64,000 nucleotides of DNA from Scolecobasidium constrictum UM 578. Lineage: Eukaryota > Ascomycota > Dothideomycetes > Venturiales > Sympoventuriaceae. The position numbers were made by a program, and so were the translations under genes. Location: positions 310,001 to 374,000 of the forward strand of contig AZYM01000095.1 of NCBI GenBank assembly GCA_000611715.1, in the 5' to 3' direction. Each line of letters begins with the position of its first letter. The first letter of the stretch is position 1. The notes under the pieces are model-generated. The model was not told the origin of the DNA, ran no database searches, and was given only the letters and a program-made list of their open reading frames with translations. Below are positions 10,282 through 24,200 of this stretch, piece by piece.

Positions 10282-13200
10282 ATGGCGCCAGGTCGCATTC
10301 ACGACTCTGGTCCTTCGTCCTCGGACGACGTGTCCATGAGTGATGCTCAACCAGCTCCAAGACGGTCGTCGTTGTTTCACGGCAGACCATACATGCGCGT
10401 AAGTACAATACAGCCTTTCTTTCAGCCTGTCGCGCCGGTATACCAAACGCGCCACATGCCCGCGACATGATTGTAATACTATATACTGACTCGACGGTGA
10501 TCCAGGAAGCACTAGACACACCAGACTACACGGTAAGTACTTCATCACGTTCCACTGACTTCAAAGAAGAATCCAATTTGACGCGTGCACTAGGATTCGG
10601 ACACAAATCCAAACACAACCGCGAGCAGTGTCGCGGGCGATGCACCACAAGCAGATGGCCGCAAGCGACGCGCTGAGGCAATGCAGCTGCAAAAGAACAT
10701 GTTCAACAAGAAGCATGGTCAACTTAACGAGAACAAGGTACGTGCTGGGCCTGGACCTTGGAAGGAGTCTCCCCCTAACATGAGTGCCCACAACAGGAAG
10801 ATGATTCGATACGACGATTTCGATATCTGCTAGGCCTCACAGACCTCTTTCGCCACTTCATCGAGACGAATCCGAACCCACGGATACGAGAGATCATGGA
10901 GGAGATCGATCGACAAGACGACGAGGAGCAAAAGGCGCTGAAAGGCGGTGCACGAAAAGGAGGCGCAACGCCATCGCGGCGGAGAAAGACCGAGAAAGAG
11001 GAAGATGCCGAGTTGGTTCGAGAAGAGAAGCATGGTTATGTCGACACAATCTTTCGCGAGTCACCAGGTTATATCAAGGGCGGCACCATGCGAGACTATC
11101 AAGTTGCCGGCTTGAACTGGCTGATCAACCTGCACGAGAACGGTATCTCGGGTATTCTTGCAGACGAGATGGGTCTCGGAAAGACATTGCAGACCATTTC
11201 GTTCATTGGCTACCTGCGCTTCGTCTGCTCGATACCGGGCCCACATCTGGTCGGTGTGCCCAAGTCTACACTCGACAATTGGGCGCGAGAATTCGGCAAG
11301 TGGATTCCTGAGGTCAACGTCCTTGTCCTGCAGGGTGCAAAAGACGAGCGAAAGCAGCTCATTGAGGAACGACTGATTCCACAAGACTTCGACGTTCTGA
11401 TTACGAGCTACGAGATGATCATGCGCGAGAAGTCCCATCTCAGGAAGTTCGCGTGGGAGTACATCATTATTGACGAGGCGCACCGTATCAAGAATGAGGA
11501 CTCCTCGCTATCGAACATCGTGCGAACGTTCAACTCGCGAAACCGCATGTTGATTACGGGTACCCCGCTTCAGAACAACCTGCACGAATTGTGGGCACTT
11601 CTCAACTTCTTGCTCCCTGACGTCTTCGGCGATGCAGAGGCATTCGACCAGTGGTTCTCATCCCAAAATGAAGGCGAGGACGCGGTGGTACAACAGCTGC
11701 ACAAAATTCTGCGGCCCTTCCTACTGAGACGTGTCAAGGCAGATGTTGAGAAGAGCTTGTTGCCGAAGAAAGAGTCGAACATCTATGTTGGCATGTCCGA
11801 GATGCAGATTAAGTGGTACAGAAAGATCTTGGAGAAGGACATTGATGCCGTGAACGGTGCTGGCGGCAAGAAGGAGTCGAAAACACGTCTGCTGAACATT
11901 GTTATGCAGTTGCGAAAGTGCTGCAATCACCCATATTTGTTCGAAGGCGCTGAGCCTGGCCCACCATACACGACCGACGAGCACTTGGTTGATAACTCAG
12001 CCAAAATGGTGTTGTTCGACAAGCTGCTGAAGCGTTTTCAAGCGAACGGCGATCGCGTTCTCATCTTCTCGCAGATGAGTCGTGTTCTGGACATTCTTGA
12101 GGATTACTCGGTCATGAGAGGCTATCAGTACTGTCGTATCGACGGTTCGACCGCCCATGAGGATCGTATCGCGGCCATCGATGAGTACAACAAGGAAGGT
12201 TCCGAGAAGTTCCTGTTCCTGCTCACCACACGTGCGGGTGGTCTGGGGATCAACTTGACTACTGCCAACATCGTTATTCTCTTCGACAGCGATTGGAATC
12301 CTCAAGCCGATCTCCAAGCCATGGACCGTGCTCATCGTATCGGTCAGAAGAAGCAAGTCTATGTCTATCGATTCGTCACCGAGAATGCCATTGAAGAGAA
12401 GGTGCTTGAGCGAGCAGCTCAAAAGCTTCGACTAGATCAGCTTGTCATTCAACAAGGCCGTGCCCAACAGCCGCAGAGCAAGGCTGGCGGCAAGGACGAG
12501 TTGCTGAGCATGATCCAACACGGTGCAGAGAAGGTCTTCCAGGAAGGGGCGACAGCGAAGGTCGCAGACGTCACCGACGACGACATTGACGCGATTCTGA
12601 AGAAGGGTGAAGAGAGAACTGCTGAGTTGAACTCGCGCTACGAGAACCTGAAGCTGGATGAGCTGCAGAACTTCAAGTCGGATTCTGCTTACGAATGGAA
12701 CGGCGAGAGCTTCGTTCCTTCGAAGGTCAACATTGGCTTGAGCTGGATCAATCCCTCCAAGCGTGAGCGTAAGGAGCAGTCATATTCGATGGACAAATAT
12801 TACCGAACTGCGCTGCAGACAGGTGGCCGGACTGCCGAAACACGAACGCGTGTACCTCGAGCGCCCAAGCAAGTTCTCATTCACGACTATCAATTCTTCC
12901 CGGACGGCTTGCAAGAATTGTTCGACAAGGAAACAGCATGGTATCGCAAAGAGAACAACATTGCGGCTCCTTTGCCCGATGGCGCTGAAGAAGACTTGGA
13001 GCAGAGAAAGCAGGATCAAGAGCTCGCGCAGGCAGAGATCGAGACCGCGGAGCCTCTCACAGAGGAAGAAGTCACACAGAAGGAGAAGCTCATCGGCCAA
13101 GGCTTTCCTGACTGGAACCGCCGTGACTTCCAGCAATTCATCAATGGAAGTGCCAAGTACGGTCGCAATAACTACGAAGGCATTGCTGAGGAAGTCGACG

Positions 13201-13914
13201 GCAAAAACGCGAGCGAGATCAAGGAGTACGCCAAGGTCTTCTGGAAGAAGTACAAGTCAATCAATGGCTGGGAGCGTCACATCAACGTTGTGGAGGAAGG
13301 CGAGGCACGCACACGCAAGGTCGAGGAGCAGAAGCGTCTGCTGGCCGTCAAGCTCAAGCAGTATCGCAATCCTCTGCAGCAGATGAAGATCAACTACACC
13401 GTATCCACGACGAACAAGAAGGTCTACAACGAAGAGGAAGACCGCTTCCTGCTTGTGAAGCTTAACGAGCATGGCATCGATAGCCCGGGCATCTACGAGC
13501 AGCTGCGAGACGACATCCGCGAATCTAGGCTGTTCCGCTTTGACTGGTTCTTCCTCAGCCGAACTCCTCTCGAGATATCGAGACGCTGTGCGACACTTCT
13601 GACTACGGTCACACGAGAGTTCGAAGGAGGTGATGCGAGGATCTCGAACGGCAAGAAGCGAGTCAAGGACGAAGAAGAGGTCGAGGAGGAGGAAGAGGAG
13701 CCGGCCAAGAAGAAGACGAAGGGTGGAGCGAAGGTCAGTCGATTGATAATTGCCGATTGTGGCAAGACTAACATGTCCACAGAACAAGCAAGTCGCGAAT
13801 GTCAAGCGCGAGAGCAAGGGCGGAACCGCCGCAAACAGTCGCGCTGAGAGTGTTGCATCAAACGGGTCTGCTGCTCCTGTGCCCACGAAGGGAAAGAAGG
13901 GCAAGAAGAAATAG
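10282..13914 (+). CDS. ISWI-type chromatin remodelling ATPase
   Basis: The catalytic subunit of ISWI nucleosome-spacing complexes: an ATP-driven DNA translocase that slides nucleosomes in the nucleus. Five exons: 10282-10398, 10506-10532 (only 27 bases), 10594-10737, 10797-13733 and 13783-13914. All four introns are phase 0, and the product has 1118 residues, close to yeast Isw1 and Isw2. The N-terminus is acidic and Ser-rich. The SNF2 ATPase core has ILADEMGLGKT (about residue 221), IIIDEAHRIKN (about 322), ITGTPLQNN, and HRIGQKKQV (about 609) in the second RecA lobe. HAND (from about 750), SANT (GFPDWNRRDFQQF) and SLIDE domains follow. The end is Lys/Glu-rich, with a basic tail finishing KKGKKGKKK-like. 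I cannot tell Isw1 from Isw2 by eye. Confidence 0.95.
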
Positions 13915-14282
13915 ATTTGCGATCTGTGTGCTGATTGTCATGATTGCATGGATAGGCGTATGAGGCGATCTCCCATAGGTGTGCGGCGATCTCCAAGAGG
14001 TATATCCACCATCCTCAACGGGCATGCATACACTCGGCGTTGACAGGAAGAGCATATTTGCATGTATGAGGGGGATTTGTGTTTGGGGAAATGCACAACA
14101 GGAATTGCTACGAGCTGCATTGTATCACAGGTCTAGCCTCGGAAGAGTGTTAAGGACTTGGTTGTATGCTCTTGGGCTGAGCTATTTGAGGATCAATGTC
14201 ATAGAAGACTGCATGATTGCTGCGATTCAACCCCACTTTTGTCTATCCCTGCGCCATGCTAGCATGAGCCATTAATGTGCGC
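13915..14282. other. Convergent 3' region between the ISWI and PRMT3-like genes
   Basis: 368 bases holding both 3' ends. A 10-base repeat GGCGATCTCC occurs at 13964 and 13984. No gene is seen. Confidence 0.4.
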
Positions 14283-16056
14283 TCACTTCAAGAGCCAGGT
14301 CTGCTTCGCCGGAGATGCACCGTCCTTAGGTGCACCGCTGTTGTGCCACTCCACATCGATCTCCAGTCCACGATTGTTGTCAGTACCTTTGCGGTATGTA
14401 ACTTGGCCACTGATCTTGGAATCTTTGATCATCGGCGCTGCCGGTGTTTTGCTTCGCTCGACGACCATCACACCAGACTTCCAATGTGTCTCCTTTCCTT
14501 GGGGACCTGTTGTGAAGGCAATGCCGTCACTGCCAGCTGTCGACAACCAAGTCTCTGCTCTAGCATTCCCCGGAAGCGGCTTGGCCCGGGACATGAGGAA
14601 GAATGTGTCGAAGTAGATGAGCCAGCCGTCAAGAGAGTCGACAGCCTCTGCAACAGTAACATCAAATGCTTTTGTAAAGACAAGATCCTCGACCTTGACG
14701 CGATGCAGGTCCAATGTTGCAAATGGGAACGATTGGCCTGCAACAGCCTTAAGAGGCATCTGCCGCACAAGCACGTCCTCACAGATCTTCTCTTGCATGG
14801 CTGTCATGTTGAAGCCGTACACATCCCGCCAGAATTCGATGTTCTCCTCAATGAAATCGCCATCGCTGATCGGTGCTATGTGGAGTACTGTGTGGCTGGG
14901 CACCATCAATCCGTCTGGCTTGAGGTAGTGGTCTCTTGCGTAGAGAACAGAATCAAGCATTGCTTCAAATAGCAGACAGTAGCCCATCCACTCGCTCACG
15001 ATGATATCGACTTGCTTGACGGGCAGATTGATCTCCTCGATCTTGCCGCGCAGGCAGGTAATGATGCCATCGACCTTATTCGCAAAGACATTAGCCCGAG
15101 CCTTGTCGATGATGTTGGAATTATCGACTGCGATCACACGAGCGGCGCCAGCTTTGGCACAAAACATGCTCAGGATGCCCGTGCCACAACCAACATCGAG
15201 GACGGTCTTGCCTGCGAACAGATGCTTGTTCTCGTAGATGAAGTCTCGATATGCATCAGTGCGGACGGTGTCCTTGAGCATTTCCTCATGAATGGCTAGG
15301 GATGTCAGCATGTGCAGAAGCATGGGTGGGTGTAAGACTGACCATTGTAAGAGTACGAGTCGAAATAATTGCCGTCGTACTCAAGCTGTTTTGCACCTGC
15401 TGAAGACTCCGCGATGGGTGCCTCGCCGGTTCCTTCGGTCCAACGGCTTTCAAGCGTCTTGTCGACCTGGAGCCGGAAGTCTGCGAACTGTGCATTAAGA
15501 GCACTGAGCTGGTTTTCGAGCTCGGCGATCCTGGCCTCAGGTGTTTGGGACTTGACCTGCTCTGCTTGTGGTTCATCGGCGGGCTGATTCAGCTCATCCA
15601 AAGAGAATAGCAGTGCGTCATCTTCGAGGACTGGCTGGAGGTACTTGTCGTCCGCGAAGACCCTTGGCGAATTGACATCCGGCTTCGTGTTCCCATTTTT
15701 TGCTGATGCGCGAATGTAATTGACGAGCTTGATGCTCTGGTAGAAATCCAGGTCTAGATCTTGTCAGTGGTTCTGTCGATATGTATACCAGACCTGAAAA
15801 GAAAGATCATAGATTTAGCACAAGGAACATAAGGTCTGAACTGACTGTGTTGCTTTTGAATAGACATAAAGTCGAAATTATACCTTTCTCTGGAATAGTC
15901 CAACATGGCACGAGCATTTTTGAACACTTCATTATCGAAGAAGCTCACGACTTGCAGGTCATCCTCTTCATCTGGTTCGGCATCCTCCCAATCATTATCA
16001 TCGCCGTCGCTCAATGAGCTGTTCGACCTTAAATCGTCTTCAACCTGATGCGCCAT
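14283..16056 (-). CDS. PRMT3: PRMT3-type protein arginine N-methyltransferase
   Basis: Methylates arginines with S-adenosylmethionine; in other fungi and animals PRMT3 acts in the cytosol on ribosomal protein uS5. Exons (minus strand) are 16056-15846, 15753-15343 and 15295-14283, total 544 residues. The joins restore KQHNLDFYQSIKLVNYIR and NAIHEEMLKD. The acidic N-terminus leads into the region of the PRMT3 C2H2 zinc finger, then a coiled-coil segment (ARIAELENQLSALNAQF) and the catalytic core: SAM motif VLDVGCGTGILS, double-E loop SEWMGYCLLFEAML, and a THW loop seen as ETHWKSG. By position the finger has Ser and Asp where CxxC is expected and Tyr and Tyr for the two His, so it probably cannot bind zinc in the usual way. 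Confidence 0.93.
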
Positions 16057-17387
16057 CGAATTTTCTTTTGAAGATGATTTTGCGTGCCACGGTCCACGGC
16101 GATGTCCTCAGGGAATTGCACAATTAGAAATGTTAGAAAAGGTTTGGATTATTGTCGTAAGATATCAACTCTTGTGCCCTCGAGGTCTTGCTTGAAGTTT
16201 TCGAGGCATAAATGTGGGTCTTAAGATGACCCCTGTCACCATGCATTGTTGTTTGGTGAACGCGAACTACTATGCATCATGTACGCTCTTCGCGACTTGT
16301 TCATGCCTTTCCTGAAGACTGCTCTGGAGGGACGCGGGGTCTTTGTATGGATCAGTCGGACTGAGGCGGTCAGCTGTCGATAAGACCATGACGGTCTGTC
16401 GCAATTTCAAATGGGTATCCTTGGTCAATCCACGTAAAGATCCTCCGTTTCTCTGAGACCTCACCAACAATCACTGCCTCGTGCTAGGAGATATTATTGC
16501 CCGGCTAGAACAGAGGATAGACCGCTAGATACCTCTTTAAGACCAGAAGTCCCTGAAAGTTGATTTGTTATGCCACTTCTGGTGTAGGAAGTCGTTGATC
16601 AAATTTACCGCAATCGTGGCTGTCGCTCTAGTACCGCCGCGGCGGGGCCGCTTGCCATTTTTATGCAGCCGAAATGGTGCGGAAGGAGCGACCGCAGAGC
16701 TCACGCTTCCCACGCTTCACGTGCTGTCACTGAGACACTCGCGGAAGGTGCGACCTGTTCATTGGCCTGATGCGTGTACAAGCATCAATTCGATCATAAT
16801 CTCACGACCACTGTTGTTGTTGGCCGAGCCATCCACTGATTCTGCTGCAGCGAATCCCCGCTTAATTTGAGCCTATCAGTCGGCGTTGAGGCCTGTGCTT
16901 CCAGCCTCGTCCGAGGAGGGTCGCGCTACTCCTGAGAAAGCGAGCGTCTCATAAATCCCAGATGCCTGCAAGCCGTCTCCCTCCACCTTCAGATGCTGGA
17001 CACCACTGGAAGGAGGTCGGTTTGAGGTTCCTCTTGACTAGGCAACGGATTTTCGACGTCACTCATTTGCATTGCACCGTCTGTCCTTAACATAGTTCCT
17101 TCGAGGTTGCCATACGTCAAGCTGCAGCGCTGCAGGGACGACGCGGGTAGTTTCACGAGCACGCGCAGCTGCACCAGACACAGCTCTTCAGCACGATTAT
17201 CAAGCACCACAACCCACCCAAGTCCACGTCAGAAACTGGTGTCATCGAGGAGGAAGAATCCAGGGAACGTCTGCCTGGCATTGCAGCATTCCCAGTCCCT
17301 CATTATTACGCACTCCTATGCGTTGCTGATCGTGCTCAGGACCCTCGCTTACGGAAGCGGGAGGCAGCACAATTAATACTAGAAGAG
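16057..17387. other. Divergent intergenic region, PRMT3-like and TBC genes
   Basis: 1331 bases between two start codons on opposite strands. Several small frames are present but none has a motif or good splice partners. GC-rich patches (around 16630-16760) and the final 300 bases are likely promoter and leader sequence of the TBC gene. Confidence 0.4.
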
Positions 17388-20300
17388 ATGGAGACACCAG
17401 AATTGAAGGCTCAGCCTGATCAGGTAGAGTCCGCTCAAACGACCCCACGAAGAAAGGTTGACAGCAAGCCTGTCGCCACGGATTCGCTTGTCACTATACC
17501 ACTATCCGAGGCAAGCCTGAGTAGACCTTCGACCGTCAACATCGAGAATGGCATAGTGGAGACATCGAGAAGCTCTGTGGACCAATTGGATGAGCGAAGG
17601 CTTACTGAAGCGTCCGAGAAGAGCCTTGACGAAAAGAGAAGCACGACATCAGAGCTAGAGCCGCCGAGTCTAGCGGACGAGATCGACAATAGCCCAGAAC
17701 GAAAGCTGTCGCTGCTGGTTCAAGGTAATCGTGCAAGGAGTAGCAGTAGCACGTCAGAAGCCAGCCTGCAAGTCGATTGGCAGCAGCTGGACGAGACAGA
17801 AGCACGGGAAGAGGAGCAAGCGGATGACGAGGAAGTGGTGCGTGAAGCCGTACTTACTTCACAGTCTGGAACACGACTAATGAACCTACAGCAAACTACT
17901 CTCCTCCTCGCTCGCCTCGAACAGGAGAACAATGCCCTGGCTACGGACCCGAAAGCCGCCAGGACCCGTGTAGAAACGCAGTCACGACCGCCATCCGTAT
18001 ACCAGCTGAAGAAGATGGTGCAGGAACAAGGTGCTCGCTCGGTCAGGTTCTCACTGGTACCAACAGTGGCTCCAATGACCGAGCTGGAGTTCTGGGCGGC
18101 TCTTGTCCGCGAGTACGCGCAGACAGCACAACGCCTACCGCTCATAACATCAAGCAAGATACGAGGTGGCATTCCTCCACCTCTTCGTGGTGTCGTTTGG
18201 GTGAGCATGGCAGGTGCACGGAACACTGCCATCGAGGAGCAGTTCGATATACTATCCCAAAAGTCGACGCCGCACGAGAACACCATCGCGAAAGATCTTG
18301 GCCGAAGCTTCCCAGGAGTCGAGATGTTTCAAGATCCAAATGGCGATGGGCAGCGTATGTTAGGTACTGTGCTTCGATGCTTCAGTCTTTACGACGACAA
18401 GATCGGATACTGTCAGGGTTTGGGCTTCCTGGTAGGGCCTTTGCTCATGAACATGGGCGACAAGCAAGCATTCTGTGTTCTGGTTCGGTAAGTATCATAG
18501 ATGCAGAGCATTCATACAGCTAAGCTGACACGGCACAGACTCATGGAAGACTACGACCTGCGCTCCTGCTTCTTGCCAGACCTTTCTGGCCTCCACCTCC
18601 GAATATACCAGTTCAAGGCTTTGCTGCAACAGCACATTCCAGCGGTAGCTGCCCATTTGGATGAGCTTGGAGTCGAAGGCACGGCATACTCGCAGTGGTT
18701 TCTGTCTTTCTTCGCTGTGACATGTCCTTTGCCACTGCTTTTCCGAATATACGACGTGATCTTTGCTGAGGGCGCATCTGAGACGATCATGAGAGTCGCG
18801 CTTGCTGTCATGCGTAGGCACGAGAAGAAACTTTTGGAATTCACGGAGCTAGAAGACGCGATGCACTTGCTTCTGTCGCGGCAGCTTTGGGATCCTTACG
18901 GTCTTGGGCCGACTTCTGGAGATGACCTTGTCAACGATTTCTGCGATTTCACCGACGCAGTCACGCGCGATAGCCTCAATGCGATCGAAGCCGAATTCAA
19001 GAAGGCCCAGGGCAACGAAACTGGCGGACGAGGTTTTTTCCCTGATGTGCACGGTGCAGCATCACGATTCTTGGGCCGCCTTTGGTCGCCTTCGCACGGC
19101 CATACCGCATCAAAAGCAAACGCATCAACCCCTTCGCTGTCCGCTCCAACACCTGCACGGCCCACCAGCACATTACAAAGAACGGCATCGAAACAAAGCC
19201 TAGCGACCCTTGGCTCCACCGACGGCGGATCAGACAGCTCTGCACATTCTGTCAGCACTGCAATGACTGAGCTGTCTAGAGATTCAACCACAGATCTTGC
19301 TTCATTGAAGTCAGTCAAGTCGCCAGAATCGATGGCAGGTTCGAGTAGGCTCACTATGGCCAGTCATAAGGACAAGGATCTTCAGAATCAGATCGAGGAT
19401 TTACTCATGGCATGCACTGAATTGCAGAGGGAGCAAAACCTTCTGACGGCGCAACTGCAGAAGGAAAAAGAGGATCGTCAAGAGGATCATGCTGTCTTCC
19501 GGTCACTGGTCGACTACTTGAAAGACAACTTCACCGACGACGAGGAAATATCACCTATCGAGCCAGAAACGCCTTTGGAAGAAGATCCGATCCGGGACAT
19601 GATGGGCACTGTCACAAAGCTTGTCAGCAAGGTGGAAACTCGCTTATCACCCAACAACAGAAGGTCGTCGGGCTACGAGACCAAGGCTTCGCTTCGTGCC
19701 TCAATGGCTGCTCTGCGAGAACAGCTGCAGAATGAGAGCTTGCATGCGCAGGATCTTGCACGTCAAGTCCAGGACAAGGAGGAAGAGAACACACGTGTGA
19801 AGGATGAGTTGCAAAGAGCGCGAACACGAATCCAGTCTGGATACACCGAGAAGCAACGTCTCGAGAAGACGATTAGTGAGCTTCGCCAGTCACAGCGGAT
19901 GGGCCGATCACGGGCGGGATCGAACTCAGGATCAGCGACCAGTCCTGACTTGAGTGGCCCGCCTAGTCGTTCCGACACGGTCGGCTCAGAAGCCTCTACC
20001 AACAGCTCAGGCCTACGGGAGTTCAGGCTTATGTCGAATCGAGTGTCTACCGCCCCAGCAGCACAGCCCGCGTACTCCAAACGGACGTCGAGCCTAACAG
20101 CTCAAGCTGTCCTTGCTACTGCAGACCATGCTCCTCCAGATCAAGACGCGCTTCTGCTTGAGTTGGTCAATGCAAAGACAGCTGAAGCCGTTGCCAAGCA
20201 GGAGCTGGAGGAGCTCAAGGCTCGATTCGAAGCCATGCGCAAGATGCTCAATGTGACGCCACCTATTCCTCAGTTGCCAGTGACAGAAACGCCGCTGTCG

Positions 20301-20507
20301 AAGGTTTCAAGTCGTTCGAGCGAGTCCACGGGCAATACACCAAAATCGGCGACGCCAGTCCCAGAGACAGCAAAGCCTCCTGACAGCGCTGGAGGAGCTG
20401 CTGCTCCAGCTGCTCCGGCCACTTGGGGCGCAACAGCTGGTGGTTTCTTTGGATGGGGCAAGAGAAGCTTGAGTTCGGCCAATGTGCCAACTCTGGCAAA
20501 GAAGTAA
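17388..20507 (+). CDS. TBC-domain Rab GTPase-activating protein (Gyp5/EVI5-like)
   Basis: Speeds GTP hydrolysis on a Rab GTPase in vesicle transport. Exons are 17388-18487 and 18539-20507; the join codes CG|A for Arg within VLVRLMEDYDL. The product has 1022 residues. A Ser/Glu-rich N-terminus precedes the TBC domain (about residues 245-475), with GGIPPPLRGVVW, the arginine finger in IAKDLGRSFPG and the glutamine finger in YCQGLGFLVGP, so the dual-finger catalytic residues are intact. After a Ser/Thr-rich spacer come long coiled coils (about 650-850), then a Ser-rich region and another helical stretch. This order (N-terminal acidic region, TBC, C-terminal coiled coil) is that of yeast Gyp5 and animal EVI5 proteins. 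The Rab partner cannot be told from the sequence. Confidence 0.92.
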
Positions 20508-21260
20508 AGGGAGTGAGGATGTATATTGCGATACTTGTGCTTTCGAGCTGGTCAAGCGCTGATCAGCTGCGTTGATTTTCATGTTGCATGTTTGCGGCGC
20601 CTCTTGCACAGCTTCTTGTTGATCCTTTAATACCCACAGATGTTGATGTTTATTTGAAGGACGTATTTAGGCACAATGTGCATAGTCTGATCATGTACAG
20701 AGGTAGATTGATGATTGAGTAGCTAGAGCTCTAGAACATGAGTCTCACAGCCAGCCACATAGACACCTGGGTCTTCAGATTGGTGCAGCAGCTGGTGGAG
20801 ATAGACGTGCATTAGCTTGTGCATGATCCTTCGCGATGTGATGCAAGCTGCTCGTGTTCCCTGGTGACGGTGCTCGCGATAAGCTTGCGAACCCCGGATC
20901 TTCCCAGGCTTGTATGTTTGCTTTTGTGCATGGCCTTGATAGAGAGGAATTTAGGCAAGTTAGATAAAACTCATACTGAATGGAAGTTGTTAAGACTGCA
21001 TACATCCATCGAAGTACTTAAATTGGACCCTGGCTTTATTCGCGCGTCATCGGACCTCCGTACCGTGATCACCATTTCTACGAGCTAGCGCGAGATCGCA
21101 ACACGTTATTGTATGCGCACATGAGCTGGGAAGTGGTCTGCTGATTCATGTCTGAGATATCCAACTCTTCACGCTCTCTACTTGCTCCGCAGCAGACGAA
21201 CGGCTTGCACTGCGATGTGTTGGACACGTTGACAGCTGGATATCCGTCCCCATAGCTCCC
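20508..21260. other. Intergenic region upstream of RAV1
   Basis: 753 bases holding the 3' end of the TBC gene and the RAV1 promoter. No gene is supported. Confidence 0.4.
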
Positions 21261-24200
21261 ATGAGAGCCATACTCCCTGGTAGACCGCAGTCCAGGCTCC
21301 AAGCTGTGACTACTGGATCTTGGGATGGGAAACAGATTATTGTGAGCACGGCATGAATTCGCGAGGAGAACAAGACAACTCATTCGGATTAGGCATACAT
21401 CTCGGGCAATGCGCTCGTGATCCTTGATGGTCCAAACAGCATCCTACAGACGACATACCTCGACGTACCGGACGAGCTCGTAGGAATCGCCTTCGATGAG
21501 TTGTCTGGCAAGATAGCCGCAGCGTCTGCGTCGACAGTACACGTGTATAAGTCATATGGACGTGATGAGGGCGCGCTGAGATGGTCGCTGCAATGCCACC
21601 TTGAAGCTTCGGAGGGAGATGAGATCGAGACATTGTCATGGGGACTGGACGAGCAGCTTCTGGTTGGCAGCAAAGAGCTAAGACTGTACTCGACATACCA
21701 CAACAATGGTGAACTTGTGTGGACGAAGCCTTTGGCGAATCCTGCCAGATTCGCTGCGTTCTCCTACGACACGAGCCTGATTGCTACGAGTGGGAGATTC
21801 GATCGCTTAGTCAAGATATGGCGACCGCTGTCGCTGGCAGATCAACGCTTCGACTACGCATACCTACCTCATCCCGCGCCAGTGACCGCACTCTACTGGC
21901 ATAGGCCGTTCCACCGAGATCAAACCTTCGACAATGTCCTATACACGATATGCGCAGACAACAAGCTCAGAATATGGTCATCTGGAGATCATAATGGCCC
22001 GTCAATACTGCAGTTGTGGGATCAGATCGATCTGAAAGAGTCGATACAGCCTCGATCACTGAGCCAGAAGGACAGAACGAGTAAGAGATATGCGTTCATC
22101 ATTGACAATCGCGACTTCACTGCTGCTACTGAGCGAGTTGTGCAAAATGCCACAAGCGACGAGCAGTCAGAACCAGGCATGGCACACCTGATCGAGGTCG
22201 CAACGAAGAGTCCGGATGTGTGTGTGGTGCTTGACGACAGAGGGAATATGTCTGCATGGGGCCTTGAAAGCGTGGGTTGCAAGCAGAGGAAACCAGGCGA
22301 CGTCTTCAATATTGCGCACACGGATGGCATGCGCCTTCGCTTTGATACTAGCGTGTCTGGCGTCGAGGACAATGCGCAGTTCTACCCTTTCGTCTCAGCC
22401 AATGGCCTTTGCGTCCTCATACATCACTTTGACGGCAGGTTGGAGTGGTTCGAAGGACGATTAGATCAACTTTTTGATCCTTCACCTCAGCAGAATCGGC
22501 TGCAGAACAAGACTACGTGGACGGGGCATAGCAACGAAATCAAGAAGACTGTGCGATCTGCAACGGGCAAGGCACTTGTCTCACGGACAGTCGACAACGA
22601 AAGCATAGTCTGGACACGAAGACATACCGAAGCTGGAGACTTGATCGCGCGCAAAAGTCTTATCAGCACTTCTGAGCACATACACAGGGTATGGCTGCTG
22701 CAGGAAGGACGTTTCGTAGCATTCTTGCACCATGAGAGCATATCGATCTGGGATGCGCGATACGCAAAGGCGAAAGAAGTGGCGAGACAACCGTATAAGC
22801 TGCAAGGCAAGCCTTTGTGTTTACTCTGCGTGCCTGAGGAGCATGCCGACAAGGAGCATGTACACCTCGCCACGATCACCAACGAAATGAAAGGGTGTGC
22901 GTGGGAAGTCACATTGCCAGTCAATGCCAGCTCTTCAGACACGGTCAAATTAGCTGATTTCGGCACTTTTGATCTCGGGAGTGACACCGACCTTGCGTAT
23001 GTGTTGCCAGTAGACCCTGCGGGCACTGCGCCAGTCATCTCCGGCTTCCTCGACCTTTTTGCGCGAGATGTGGCCATCTCTTACTCGAAGTCTGGTGTGC
23101 TCAAATCATGGACCGCGCGTCCAGATCTTCAGAAGAGGAAGCTCGAATGGCTCCTGACATCCACTGTGGAGACATCGATCGAAAATCCTTCCTTGGGCAG
23201 TGCAACGTCGATTCGCAAAGCAGCTCTGATTAGTGCAGACAGAACCCTGCTGACCATATGGAACACTCGAAGTGCGCAGCTCGAGTATGAGGAGCAATTC
23301 GAGGACTATGACACCATACAAGATCTCGATTGGTTGTCAACTCCAGACAATCAGTCCATCCTGGCTGTCGGCTTCGCTCGCCGGGTGGTCATTTACAGTC
23401 AGCTTCGATATGATTATGTCGATGCGAAGCCATCGTGGGCGCCTCTCCGAGAGTTCAATATTCGAGATGTCACTCCTCATCCGATTGGAGACAGCGTGTG
23501 GCTCGGCAATGGCGCCTTCGTCATCGGCGCAGGAAACCAGATCTTCGTTCAAGATCAAGAGATCGATGTTTCGGATCACATGCTTCCAGATCTTCGGTTA
23601 CCGTCGAAAGACAAGCGAGGCATTGATCTGTTCACAGTGGTCAGCCGGCTGAACGGACCGCTGCCGGTCTTCCATCCACAGTTTCTATCCCAATTGATCC
23701 TCAGCGGAAGGCTGCTGCTCGCTCAGCAGATTCTTCTGAAACTATGGAAGACCATGAAATTCTACACTGATGGGGAACCATTCGACAGTCTGCTTGGCTT
23801 TGACTTGGAAGATTTTTCGCAGGACCAAAATTTGACAGCCTCTGCGATCAAAAAAGAGATGAATTCATCCTACGTCGATTTCGTGGACGAGGAGCCTGAA
23901 ACGGTGACAGAAGATGTCGCTTCTGCGCTCAACGAACTACTGTCTACTCGAACAGTTCCTTTCCTGACGAGCAGGGAGCAAATCCACCTTGTCGATATCG
24001 TTGAGTGTGTTGGCATGGTGGAGAAGCATAGACGATCATTGGACGAGAATGGATCGCGATTCTTGCTATTCTTCAGGCAACATGCACTGCGGATGAGCCA
24101 GCACTCTTCACACAGCCCACTTTCGTGGCGCGAGATCACTTGGGCATTCTTCAGTGGTAGTCAGGATATCCTGACTGATCTTGTCTCGCGACATTTCCAT

